From: Chryseobacterium phosphatilyticum
GTDB taxonomy: Bacteria; Bacteroidota; Bacteroidia; Flavobacteriales; Weeksellaceae
Assembly: GCF_002899825.2 (NCBI RefSeq)
Contig: NZ_PPED02000004.1
Coordinates: 588,481 to 652,480 of the forward strand
Length of the DNA: 64,000 nt
Direction: 5' to 3'
Part shown: positions 29,728-37,570 of the stretch, piece by piece
Numbering within the stretch: the first letter of the stretch is position 1
How the letters are laid out: every line of letters starts with the position of its first letter
The notes under the pieces: model-generated
Database searches by the model: none
What the model saw: the letters and a program-made list of their open reading frames with translations, nothing else
What the model was told of the DNA's origin: nothing
Translations under genes and position numbers: made by a program

Positions 29728-30768
29728 ATGCGTATAGAAAATGACATAAAGCTGGGCTTTAAGGATGTAATGTTCCGCCCGAAACGTTCCACATTAAAAT
29801 CTCGTTCCGAGGTAGATCTTGACAGAGAATTTACTTTCAAGCATACCAAAAAGAAATGGAATGGCGTTCCGGTTATTGCAGCTAATATGGATACGGTTGG
29901 TACTTTTGAAATGGCTGTAGAACTGGCAAAAGATAAAATCATAACCGCGGTCCACAAACACTACACCGTTGAAGAATGGAGCCGGTTTCTTGAGAGTCAA
30001 CCTGAAAGTATCTATCAATATATTGCTTTAAGTACCGGAACCGGAAAAGCGGATGAAGAAAAGATCAGACAGATCGTTGAAAAGCATCCAAAAATCGAGT
30101 TTCTTTGTATTGACGTAGCCAATGGCTATTCTGAGCACTTTGTTGAATTTGTGAAGAATGCAAGGGCTAATTTTCCTGATAAAATTATCATTGCCGGAAA
30201 TGTGGTAACGGGAGAAATGGTAGAAGAACTTCTTTTGGTAGGTGCAGATATTATCAAAGTCGGTATTGGCCCGGGTTCAGTTTGCACTACCAGAGTAAAA
30301 ACAGGAGTTGGCTACCCTCAGTTATCTGCTATTATTGAATGCTCTGATGCCGCTCACGGATTAGGAGGACATATTATTGCAGATGGGGGTTGTAAAGTTC
30401 CGGGAGATGTTGCCAAAGCTTTCGGTGGTGGAGCAGATTTTGTCATGCTGGGCGGAATGTTTGCCGGCCATGATGAAAGTGGTGGCGAAATGATCGAGGA
30501 AAATGGTAAAAAATACCGCCTATTCTATGGAATGAGCTCAAAAACTGCCATGGATAAACATTCCGGAGGGGTTGCAGAATATCGTGCCTCTGAAGGTAAA
30601 ACAGTAAAGGTAGCTTATAAGGGACCTGTTTCCGACACAGTAAAAGATATTTTGGGAGGTGTGCGTTCCACATGTACCTATGTAGGTGCTTCAAAGCTTA
30701 AAGAATTATCCAAGAGAACCACCTTTATCAGGGTTCAGGAACAGGAAAATCAGATTTTTAAAGATTAA
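29728..30768 (+). CDS. guaC: GMP reductase
   Basis: The 346-residue enzyme reduces GMP to IMP with NADPH in purine salvage. The start MRIENDIKLGFKDVMFRPKR and the catalytic loop GIGPGSVCTTR (Cys) are nearly identical to E. coli GuaC. GADFVMLGGMFAGH and TTFIRVQEQEN follow. I set the start at 29728; an upstream in-frame ATG at 29632 adds 32 residues that do not fit the family and overlaps the divergent Lgt-like gene. The type is the single-domain GMPR class without CBS domains. Confidence 0.95.
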   Translation: MRIENDIKLGFKDVMFRPKRSTLKSRSEVDLDREFTFKHTKKKWNGVPVIAANMDTVGTFEMAVELAKDKIITAVHKHYTVEEWSRFLESQPESIYQYIALSTGTGKADEEKIRQIVEKHPKIEFLCIDVANGYSEHFVEFVKNARANFPDKIIIAGNVVTGEMVEELLLVGADIIKVGIGPGSVCTTRVKTGVGYPQLSAIIECSDAAHGLGGHIIADGGCKVPGDVAKAFGGGADFVMLGGMFAGHDESGGEMIEENGKKYRLFYGMSSKTAMDKHSGGVAEYRASEGKTVKVAYKGPVSDTVKDILGGVRSTCTYVGASKLKELSKRTTFIRVQEQENQIFKD

Positions 30769-30775
30769 AAATAAG

Positions 30776-30807
30776 AAAGCCTTTGGATAGAATATCTAAA
30801 GGCTTTT
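30776..30807. terminator. Bidirectional terminator between guaC and the 30816-32135 gene
   Basis: AAAGCCTTTGGATA pairs with TATCTAAAGGCTTT (one G-U pair), loop GAA, followed by a T-run on the plus strand. It lies between converging genes. Confidence 0.85.
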
Positions 30808-30815
30808 TTATCATT

Positions 30816-32135
30816 CTACTCTTTTGTTCTGATATATTTTTTATTGAAATATTTTTGAAGCTGGTCATTCACATAGGTTTCATCTTCGTTCACAGAAGCC
30901 ATTTCATCAAAATATAAAACACCGGGAACTGCTTTTATTCTGTCAACCACCACAGAGTCCCCGGGAGTCTTCTCAATCAGTTTTATTCTATTATTCACTT
31001 GATTTTCGTACCCCTTCAGATCTGTTTCAGTAATCTCTTTTGCAATATTTGTCAGATTATAATCAACATCGAAATTCGAATATTTCTTAGGAAAAACTTT
31101 GAATTCAGGAAGAAAAATAACCATCACAGAAACCCACCAGAACTTTTTAATTTCTTCAAACTTAAATACAAAGATCAATGAAAAAGTAATAAAAAAGTAA
31201 AAAAGAACACTTTCAAATTGCCTGGCAATGGTATTGGCAATATAACCTGTAAACAACAATGGAAGTAAGGAGACCGCCCAGATTACCACAGCTTTTCTGA
31301 ATGTTATTTTTTCTCTGATCTCATGAAGCTCTTTCTCAAAAACTTTTATAAATAATGGAATTACTAAAAGTGTTTTAAAAACTATATACATTGTATTTGC
31401 TCCAAAAATACCAGCTCTTTTTATCCATTTTACAATTCCTTCTTCTGTTTCTCCCATTCTGCTGAAATTTCCGGGAGCCAGAAAACTTGCAAGTAAGAAA
31501 AGACTTCCTACCCCTAGAAAAATCAGATTCTGTTTATTTCGTTTCTGATCATATAGTATCATCAGTAAACCTTGAAGAATCAACGCTAAAATTTCATTAG
31601 ATCCCATCAAAACTATAATGAGTAATACCGAAAGGTAAAACCATATTTTGCGTCCGGTTTCTTCATTTTTCTTAAAGAAATAAAGCAAAAAACCGGCTAG
31701 GATAACGGGAATGAAATATATATTGGAACCTGTAATCCAAAAATAATGTTCAGGAATACTGATCAAAAGAATGGTATAAAAGAAAAAAAAGATAAAAGCT
31801 TTTTTTAAAGATTCTCCTAATGAATATTTGAAGTATTCTTTACAATTAAGGGTGGTAACTCCGATAAAGGAAAGGATTAAAAAAACAGGATAAATTTTCG
31901 GAAAAATTCCATTTTTATCATAAAAAACAGGATTAAACATATTGATGGAGTATCCGAAATACCTCCCTCCCCAATGCATATATGTTTCTTTAAAACTTCC
32001 GAGAAGTCCCAGTTTTCGGGTTGAGTACGACCATATATAATCATCGGTCTGGTATACATTAAACAAATTAATGTAAACCAGACCGATGCATAATATAATC
32101 GACAAGAATAATAGTATATTCTGTACTGTCTTCAT
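30816..32135 (-). CDS. Polytopic membrane protein, DUF6056 / GT-C glycosyltransferase-like
   Basis: The 439-residue protein has about ten hydrophobic segments. Near the N-terminus, after the first helix, it has YQTDDYIWSYSTRKLG and HWGGRYFGYSINMF. An acidic DD pair and an Arg in the first external loop are seen in GT-C glycosyltransferases and the DUF6056 group. The last 90 residues form a soluble tail. The gene begins 3 bases after fabG on the same strand, so it is probably cotranscribed. The substrate is unknown and the transferase role is only inferred from layout. Confidence 0.55.
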   Translation of the reverse strand: MKTVQNILLFLSIILCIGLVYINLFNVYQTDDYIWSYSTRKLGLLGSFKETYMHWGGRYFGYSINMFNPVFYDKNGIFPKIYPVFLILSFIGVTTLNCKEYFKYSLGESLKKAFIFFFFYTILLISIPEHYFWITGSNIYFIPVILAGFLLYFFKKNEETGRKIWFYLSVLLIIVLMGSNEILALILQGLLMILYDQKRNKQNLIFLGVGSLFLLASFLAPGNFSRMGETEEGIVKWIKRAGIFGANTMYIVFKTLLVIPLFIKVFEKELHEIREKITFRKAVVIWAVSLLPLLFTGYIANTIARQFESVLFYFFITFSLIFVFKFEEIKKFWWVSVMVIFLPEFKVFPKKYSNFDVDYNLTNIAKEITETDLKGYENQVNNRIKLIEKTPGDSVVVDRIKAVPGVLYFDEMASVNEDETYVNDQLQKYFNKKYIRTKE

Positions 32136-32138
32136 TTT

Positions 32139-32882
32139 TTAAGTAAGCATTCCTCCGTCAACGTTTAAGGTCTGCCCTGTAACATATGCAGACATATCAC
32201 TCCCAAAGAATACACATGCATTGGCAATATCTGCAGGCTGTCCTCCTCTCTTCATAGGAATTTCTTCTCTCCATCCCTGAACGGTTTTTTCGTCTAAAAC
32301 AGCAGTCATTTCTGTTTCAATGAATCCCGGAGCAATAGCATTACATCTGATATTTCTGGAACCTAATTCCAATGCTACAGATTTTGTAAATCCAATCACA
32401 CCAGCCTTAGAGGCAGCATAATTTGCCTGTCCAGCATTTCCTTTTACTCCAACTACAGAAGTCATATTGATGATAGATCCTGATCTTGCCTTCATCATTG
32501 GCTTAATTACCGCTTTTGTAAGGTTGAAAACTGAATCTAAATTCACTTTGATTACTTTATCCCAGTCATCTTTGGACATTCTCAATAACAGGTTATCTTT
32601 TGTAATCCCTGCATTGTTTACCAAAATATCAATCTGCCCGAATTCCGTCATTACTTCTTCTACCAACTTCTGAGCAGCATCATAGTCTGATGCGTCGGAC
32701 TGATATCCTTTAATTTGGGTTACAGAACTTAAAGCTGCTTCTAATTCTTTAGCTTTTTCTACAGAGCCTGCGTAGGTAAATGCCACTTTTGCTCCTTGTT
32801 GAGCAAACATTTCAGCAATACCTTTCCCAATTCCTCTTGTAGCGCCGGTAATTAGTGCTACTTTTCCTTCTAATAATTTCAT
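32139..32882 (-). CDS. fabG: 3-oxoacyl-[acyl-carrier-protein] reductase
   Basis: The 247-residue SDR enzyme catalyses the NADPH-dependent keto reduction in fatty-acid elongation. Motifs are TGATRGIGKGIA (cofactor), NNAGITKDNLL, the catalytic Ser in NMTSVVG, Tyr-x3-Lys in NYAASKAGV, and the C-terminal NVDGGM. The start is the ATG at 32882 (MKLLEGKVALITG). A TTG codon four residues upstream is also in frame but is less likely. A promoter box and two small inverted repeats lie upstream. Confidence 0.93.
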   Translation of the reverse strand: MKLLEGKVALITGATRGIGKGIAEMFAQQGAKVAFTYAGSVEKAKELEAALSSVTQIKGYQSDASDYDAAQKLVEEVMTEFGQIDILVNNAGITKDNLLLRMSKDDWDKVIKVNLDSVFNLTKAVIKPMMKARSGSIINMTSVVGVKGNAGQANYAASKAGVIGFTKSVALELGSRNIRCNAIAPGFIETEMTAVLDEKTVQGWREEIPMKRGGQPADIANACVFFGSDMSAYVTGQTLNVDGGMLT

Positions 32883-32937
32883 ATGTCTTAACAATTATTT
32901 TCTTTATAACTTGTTCAGCTCATGACAGCTGACTGAT

Positions 32938-32983
32938 CCGGTATATATAATTCGTTACCGGAATTAAACGGTGTGCAAAGATA
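32938..32983 (-). promoter_or_regulatory. fabG promoter box and leader palindrome
   Basis: On the minus strand TATCTTTG (32983-32976) fits the TAnnTTTG box and would give a leader of about 87 bases. Just downstream of it, CCGGTA (32938-32943) and TACCGG (32956-32961) form an inverted repeat that could be an operator or an RNA hairpin. No good TTG box is seen at standard distance. Confidence 0.45.
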
Positions 32984-33064
32984 TTATAAATTGTTATTCA
33001 ATACATTTAAATGAATAAAATACCTTCCTTTTTTAAGACTTTTTTATGATTTTTTTTAAATTTA

Positions 33065-34570
33065 TTATAAATTATTTCGAAATCTGGTGAAATAAATGAG
33101 ATCCCATTTTTTATTTTTCTCCAATCTTAATACTTCTTTCTCCCAAAAAAAGCTATCATAAACAACTTCCTTCAAAGGCTCGTTTTGAAAGTTGATGACC
33201 CCATATTTTCCTTCTTTTTTTACGACGATTTCATTTTCTGCATTATCAAATGCTATTATATCATCATATTCGAAGGGAACAATTTCAAAGCCCCTCCCAT
33301 CCAGAACTCCATAAAGATTAGTCTTATTTTTACAAACAAGAGGTTTTGAATACCTGTTTAAAGGATTAAAATAATCTGTGGTGTGGGCTTTAATATGGCT
33401 TACCTGTTTCAATTCGGTCATTGACCTGTTCAATACAGAAAACACATAGTACTGTTCCTGCTTTCTGATAATAAGGTTTTGAGGATAGATCCCCAACACC
33501 TGGACACCATCTTCTATTAGATTTTTAAAATCCTTATCCAATAATTTTTCCTCATTCCCATTTTTAAGATAAATAACTTCGCTTCCGGAAACCGTAAAAC
33601 TCTTTATAAAATCATATTCCTGAGGGACTATGATATTTCCCTTTAAATCGACAATACCCGATTTTTGTGATTTATCGCTATAAACGGTAAAAAGATTATT
33701 AAATAAGGCATCGAGATATTTAAAATTAACAGAATAAAGCTGTTGGTCTTTTTTATTGAAAACTGTTGTTTTACTGCCTTTTCTAAGATAAATAAATTCT
33801 TTTTTTCCAAAATATTCCGGGGTGATCTCAGTGAAAATTTCTTCAGCAATGGTGTTTCCTGCTGAATCTATCAACCCATATTTTCCGGAAATTTTATTTC
33901 TGGTAATCAAATAAGGATACGCATTAATATCTGAAATCTGCTGTGAAAAATTATGAAGAGTTTTTCCGTTTTGATCAATGATCTCACTTTGATTATCCTG
34001 ATTAAAAATAAGTGCTCTGCCATCTTCAAAACTATAATCATCTTTAAATTCTCTATCACTGATTTGCTTTCCGTTCAGGTCATACAAAAACCACTTTTTA
34101 TCTTTTAAAACAAAAAATCTGTTTTTTCCGGAAAATCGGATTCTGTCTGAATACGCGATAATTTCCTTTCCACTATAATCGTACACAGCCTCCTTTCCTC
34201 CTTTGGAAGAAATAATACGTTCTTTATGCCACCATGGGGTATTAAAATCCTGATGATCCAAAGGAATAAGCTCATTTCCTTTTTCATCAATAATCGCAGA
34301 TTTTCTATTGCTTCCCACATCATCTGAATAGAGAACAAATCTGTTTTTAAAAACATGAAAAATATTGCCTTTATAAGGAGATTCAAAGGTAACAACACCC
34401 AATGAGTCTACAATTCCCTGTTTTTTTGAATTGACATCGTAAGTAGTTCCATACCCATCTGCATAGGAAATAACCTCCTTCCCTGTTTTATCAGACAAAA
34501 GAATCTTCATATATTGGTTAGTCTGTGCTGTACAAACCGTAGAGCACATAACCAGAATTAATCTTTTCAA
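33065..34570 (-). CDS. Secreted WG-repeat protein
   Basis: The 501-residue protein has a short export signal (LILVMCSTVCTAQ) and then repeated units with the WG-repeat pattern (KYGLIDSAGNTIAEE, KSGIVDLKGNIIVPQEY, LYGVLDGRGFEIVPFEY, KYGVINFQNEP). WG repeats form beta-propeller-like folds of unknown role. The gene begins 6 bases after rsmI on the same strand, so it lies in one transcript with it. Function unknown; probably periplasmic or surface. Confidence 0.8.
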   Translation of the reverse strand: MKRLILVMCSTVCTAQTNQYMKILLSDKTGKEVISYADGYGTTYDVNSKKQGIVDSLGVVTFESPYKGNIFHVFKNRFVLYSDDVGSNRKSAIIDEKGNELIPLDHQDFNTPWWHKERIISSKGGKEAVYDYSGKEIIAYSDRIRFSGKNRFFVLKDKKWFLYDLNGKQISDREFKDDYSFEDGRALIFNQDNQSEIIDQNGKTLHNFSQQISDINAYPYLITRNKISGKYGLIDSAGNTIAEEIFTEITPEYFGKKEFIYLRKGSKTTVFNKKDQQLYSVNFKYLDALFNNLFTVYSDKSQKSGIVDLKGNIIVPQEYDFIKSFTVSGSEVIYLKNGNEEKLLDKDFKNLIEDGVQVLGIYPQNLIIRKQEQYYVFSVLNRSMTELKQVSHIKAHTTDYFNPLNRYSKPLVCKNKTNLYGVLDGRGFEIVPFEYDDIIAFDNAENEIVVKKEGKYGVINFQNEPLKEVVYDSFFWEKEVLRLEKNKKWDLIYFTRFRNNL

Positions 34571-34576
34571 TGAAAA

Positions 34577-35251
34577 TTAAATAGCATTATTGACAATAAG
34601 AACAATCTCTCCCTTTAAAGTCTTGGTTTTGGAAAATTCAATCAGTTCATTGATTGTTCCGCGTTTCGTTTCTTCAAATTTTTTAGAAATTTCACGGCTT
34701 AAACTCGCTTTGGTTTCTTCCCCGAAAAATTCTTTGATTTGCTCTAATGTTGTATTGATTTTATGCGGGCTTTCATAAAGAACAATTGTTTTCTTTTCTT
34801 CAGCAAGCTGTTTCAGTTTGGTTTGTCTTCCCTTTTTCTGAGGCAAGAACCCGGCAAATAAAAATTCATTATTCGGAAGTCCTGAAACCACCAAAGCGGG
34901 AATCAGCGCTGTTGCTCCGGGAAGACAAATCATTTCAATAGAATGATCTGCACCCGCTTTTGCCAAAAGGTAACCAGGATCTGAAATCCCCGGGGTTCCC
35001 GCATCCGTAATAATGGCAATGTTCTGGCCACTTTTAAGGTCTGTAATAACTTTTTCAGTAGCCTGATGCTCATTATGTAAATGATAGGATTTTAAAGGCT
35101 TGGAAATCTCGAAATGCTTCAACAGTATTCCGGAAGTTCTCGTGTCTTCACATAAAATATAATCAACTTCTTTAAGGACATTGACTGCCCTGAAAGTCAT
35201 ATCTTCCAGGTTCCCAACCGGTGTAGGAACAAAATATAAGATTCCGCTCAA
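34577..35251 (-). CDS. rsmI: 16S rRNA (cytidine1402-2'-O)-methyltransferase
   Basis: The 224-residue enzyme methylates the ribose of C1402 in 16S rRNA using S-adenosylmethionine. Motifs are VPTPVGNLED (residues 8-17), CEDTRTSG and DAGTPGISDPG. ALSREISKKFEE and GEIVLIV lie near the end. The length fits the short form without the extra C-terminal domain. It is 2 bases downstream of the acidic-repeat gene and 6 bases upstream of the WG-repeat gene. Confidence 0.95.
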   Translation of the reverse strand: MSGILYFVPTPVGNLEDMTFRAVNVLKEVDYILCEDTRTSGILLKHFEISKPLKSYHLHNEHQATEKVITDLKSGQNIAIITDAGTPGISDPGYLLAKAGADHSIEMICLPGATALIPALVVSGLPNNEFLFAGFLPQKKGRQTKLKQLAEEKKTIVLYESPHKINTTLEQIKEFFGEETKASLSREISKKFEETKRGTINELIEFSKTKTLKGEIVLIVNNAI

Positions 35252-35253
35252 AA

Positions 35254-36738
35254 TTATAAAAATTTATTTTCCACCAATATCCAAAGTCTCTGTGCATATT
35301 CATCCACCTTACTCCATTTTCTATCGTAATAAAGATCACTCAGATATTCTTTTGCTTCTTCCAGCGTTTTAAATTGATTTAGCTGAGCTACTGTATCATT
35401 GAGATCAGTCTGGCTTCCCTCAAACAACATTTTTGAGAATGCAATCCTGTCATTAAGATCCAGTTTAAATTCCGGTTTCTGCTTCTCAGCTTCCATCAGA
35501 TTTGTTGGAATATTTGATTTAAGAATCGTCCCGGAATCTTCCTTTACTATCGGTTTCTGATTTTCCGTTGGTATTTCTCTTTCCAAAGGATCATCATCAA
35601 AAAGTGACTGAACTGCTTTCAATCCTTTGATATTGGATAATTTTATTTTTCTCTCCTGATGATATTCGTCTACATTTTCAAAACTTTCATCAGAAGGATG
35701 TTTTTCTGTTTCTTCGGGAACCGGCTTGTCAATTTCTACGATTTTTCTTCTGTCATATACTTCTGCCAGGATACTTTCTTCCTTTTTATTTTCTTCAGAA
35801 TGATCATTTTTAATCTCATTCAAAACATTTTCTACATTGGAAGTATCCGTAGCCAGTTCACCCTGTTCTATTGAGGAAACTGAAGCAACAAATTTCGCTT
35901 CATCTTCTTCAATCAGGATTTCATCTTCCAGCATTTCCGTATCAAAAATACTTGGAATAGTCTCTGTAACCCCGTTCTCTTTTACATTGTTTACTGCTGC
36001 ATAATCAGCTGTATCTTTTTCCTGCTCGGAAATGTTATCTTCATGGTCTATTTCATTCAGTTGGTTATTGAATATCGCTTCTTCTTCTGTCACATCATCA
36101 TTAAACATATCTTCGTTGATATCTTCATCTGAATCAGGTTGGGCATCAGCAAGAATTTTCTCTTCTTCTACAAAACTGAAAACAATCTCATGGGTTTCAA
36201 GAGGCTCATTTTCAATTTCATCCAACTGACTATTAAAAACATCTTCATCTTCTGTTCTTTCGTGAGAAGATGGGTTTTGGTTATTTTCAGGGGTTTTATC
36301 TTCCTGATTTTCTTCCACAAAACTCATGACATTTTCGTGGAATTCATTTTCAACAATTTCATTGAGCTGGTTATTGAATATCGCTTCTTCATCGGCTTCA
36401 TTAATAAAATGATCATTTTCATGCTCATCAATCTCGTTCAGCTCATTATTAAAAATAGCTTCTTCTTCTGTCACTTCATGATGATGTTCATGATGATGAT
36501 CTGCCTCTCCGGCAACAAAAGAAACAGGAGTATTTTCATGATGTACCTGATGTTCATCTGTGACGAAATATTCAATATTTTTTTCCAGGAGTTTTAAAAA
36601 AGAAATCCTGTTAGCAAGCTCATCTACAAGATCTTGCTTGGAAAGTAATTCGTCTACGTTATTTATTTTGTCCAGATTATCAATGATATTCATGGATTCA
36701 AAAAAAATCTTTTCCTTTAAATCTTGGATATTCTGCAT
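35254..36738 (-). CDS. Acidic repeat protein of unknown function with conserved C-terminal helix region
   Basis: The 494-residue protein is very acidic with no signal peptide. Four copies of a degenerate unit, E-E-A-I-F-N-N-Q-L-N-E-I, lie within about residues 90-240 and are linked by Glu/His-rich spacers. One spacer is His-rich (DHHHEHHHEV). The last 70 residues (KLDLNDRIAFSKMLF, DTVAQLNQFKTLEEAKEYL) look folded and helical, and I recall this tail from Bacteroidota proteins of unknown role encoded near rsmI and tdk. The low-complexity middle may be a disordered spacer or metal-binding. Confidence 0.7.
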   Translation of the reverse strand: MQNIQDLKEKIFFESMNIIDNLDKINNVDELLSKQDLVDELANRISFLKLLEKNIEYFVTDEHQVHHENTPVSFVAGEADHHHEHHHEVTEEEAIFNNELNEIDEHENDHFINEADEEAIFNNQLNEIVENEFHENVMSFVEENQEDKTPENNQNPSSHERTEDEDVFNSQLDEIENEPLETHEIVFSFVEEEKILADAQPDSDEDINEDMFNDDVTEEEAIFNNQLNEIDHEDNISEQEKDTADYAAVNNVKENGVTETIPSIFDTEMLEDEILIEEDEAKFVASVSSIEQGELATDTSNVENVLNEIKNDHSEENKKEESILAEVYDRRKIVEIDKPVPEETEKHPSDESFENVDEYHQERKIKLSNIKGLKAVQSLFDDDPLEREIPTENQKPIVKEDSGTILKSNIPTNLMEAEKQKPEFKLDLNDRIAFSKMLFEGSQTDLNDTVAQLNQFKTLEEAKEYLSDLYYDRKWSKVDEYAQRLWILVENKFL

Positions 36739-36799
36739 AATAAGATTCTTATTAAAATTGCTTACTTTTGATGTTAAAAATATACGGCTAATTTAACAA

Positions 36800-37387
36800 A
36801 TGTTTTTAGAAAATACAATTAATCATTCCAAACAAAGCGGTTGGATGGAAGTGATCTGCGGCTCTATGTTTTCCGGTAAAACCGAAGAGCTGATCCGAAG
36901 ATTACGAAGAGCAGAAATGGCGGGACAGAATGTAGAAATTTTTAAACCGAAACTGGATATCCGGTATTCTGAAGAGGATGTTGTTTCTCATAATCAGAAT
37001 AAAATACGCAGTACAGCAGTAGAAAATCCCAACGAAATTCTTCTGTTAGCCTCCAATTGTGATGTAGTTGCTATTGATGAAGCTCAATTTTTTGACGATA
37101 GTATTATTGATGTTGCCAACCAGCTTGCCAATAGTGGAGTAAGAGTGGTTATTGCCGGATTGGATATGGACTTTCTGGGCCGTCCGTTCGGACCAATGCC
37201 AAATCTGATGGCCACCGCAGAATATGTAACAAAAGTGCATGCTATTTGTAAGAGAACAGGTAATCTGGCCAATTATTCTATGAGAACTTCGCAGGGAGAT
37301 AATCTTGTAGAGCTGGGAGAAACAGAAAGTTATGAGGCAGTAAGCCGCCGTGTTTTTATTGACGAGGTCCTTTCGAAAAGGAAGTAG
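36800..37387 (+). CDS. tdk: Thymidine kinase (type II)
   Basis: The 195-residue enzyme phosphorylates thymidine for salvage. The P-loop is CGSMFSGKTEEL (residues 20-31). The DEAQFF motif with the catalytic acidic residue, GLDMDFLG, and the C-terminal lasso region (GETESYEAVSRRVF) are present. The zinc ribbon is degenerate: HAICKRTGN has one Cys and the second CxxC pair is absent. From memory, Bacteroidota kinases often lack this zinc site. It is divergent from the acidic-repeat gene. Confidence 0.95.
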   Translation: MFLENTINHSKQSGWMEVICGSMFSGKTEELIRRLRRAEMAGQNVEIFKPKLDIRYSEEDVVSHNQNKIRSTAVENPNEILLLASNCDVVAIDEAQFFDDSIIDVANQLANSGVRVVIAGLDMDFLGRPFGPMPNLMATAEYVTKVHAICKRTGNLANYSMRTSQGDNLVELGETESYEAVSRRVFIDEVLSKRK

Positions 37388-37570
37388 AGCGTTATATGGC
37401 AAAAAGCCGGATTAAGACTATAGAATATATACTCAATATTAATGAAAAACGAAAAAGCAATATTGTAGAATTTCAAAAAGGAGACCTCATTTCATTTGAT
37501 CGGTTCCAATCTCTTTGTGATTTTACCTTTTTGCAATTTCACCAAAAAAAATAAAGCAGAAAGGGCACCA

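Noticed and set aside
37496..37570. Upstream start for MurF-Alr
   Set aside because: The extra 25 residues do not resemble a MurF N-terminus, which begins with MNYTVQQIAE.
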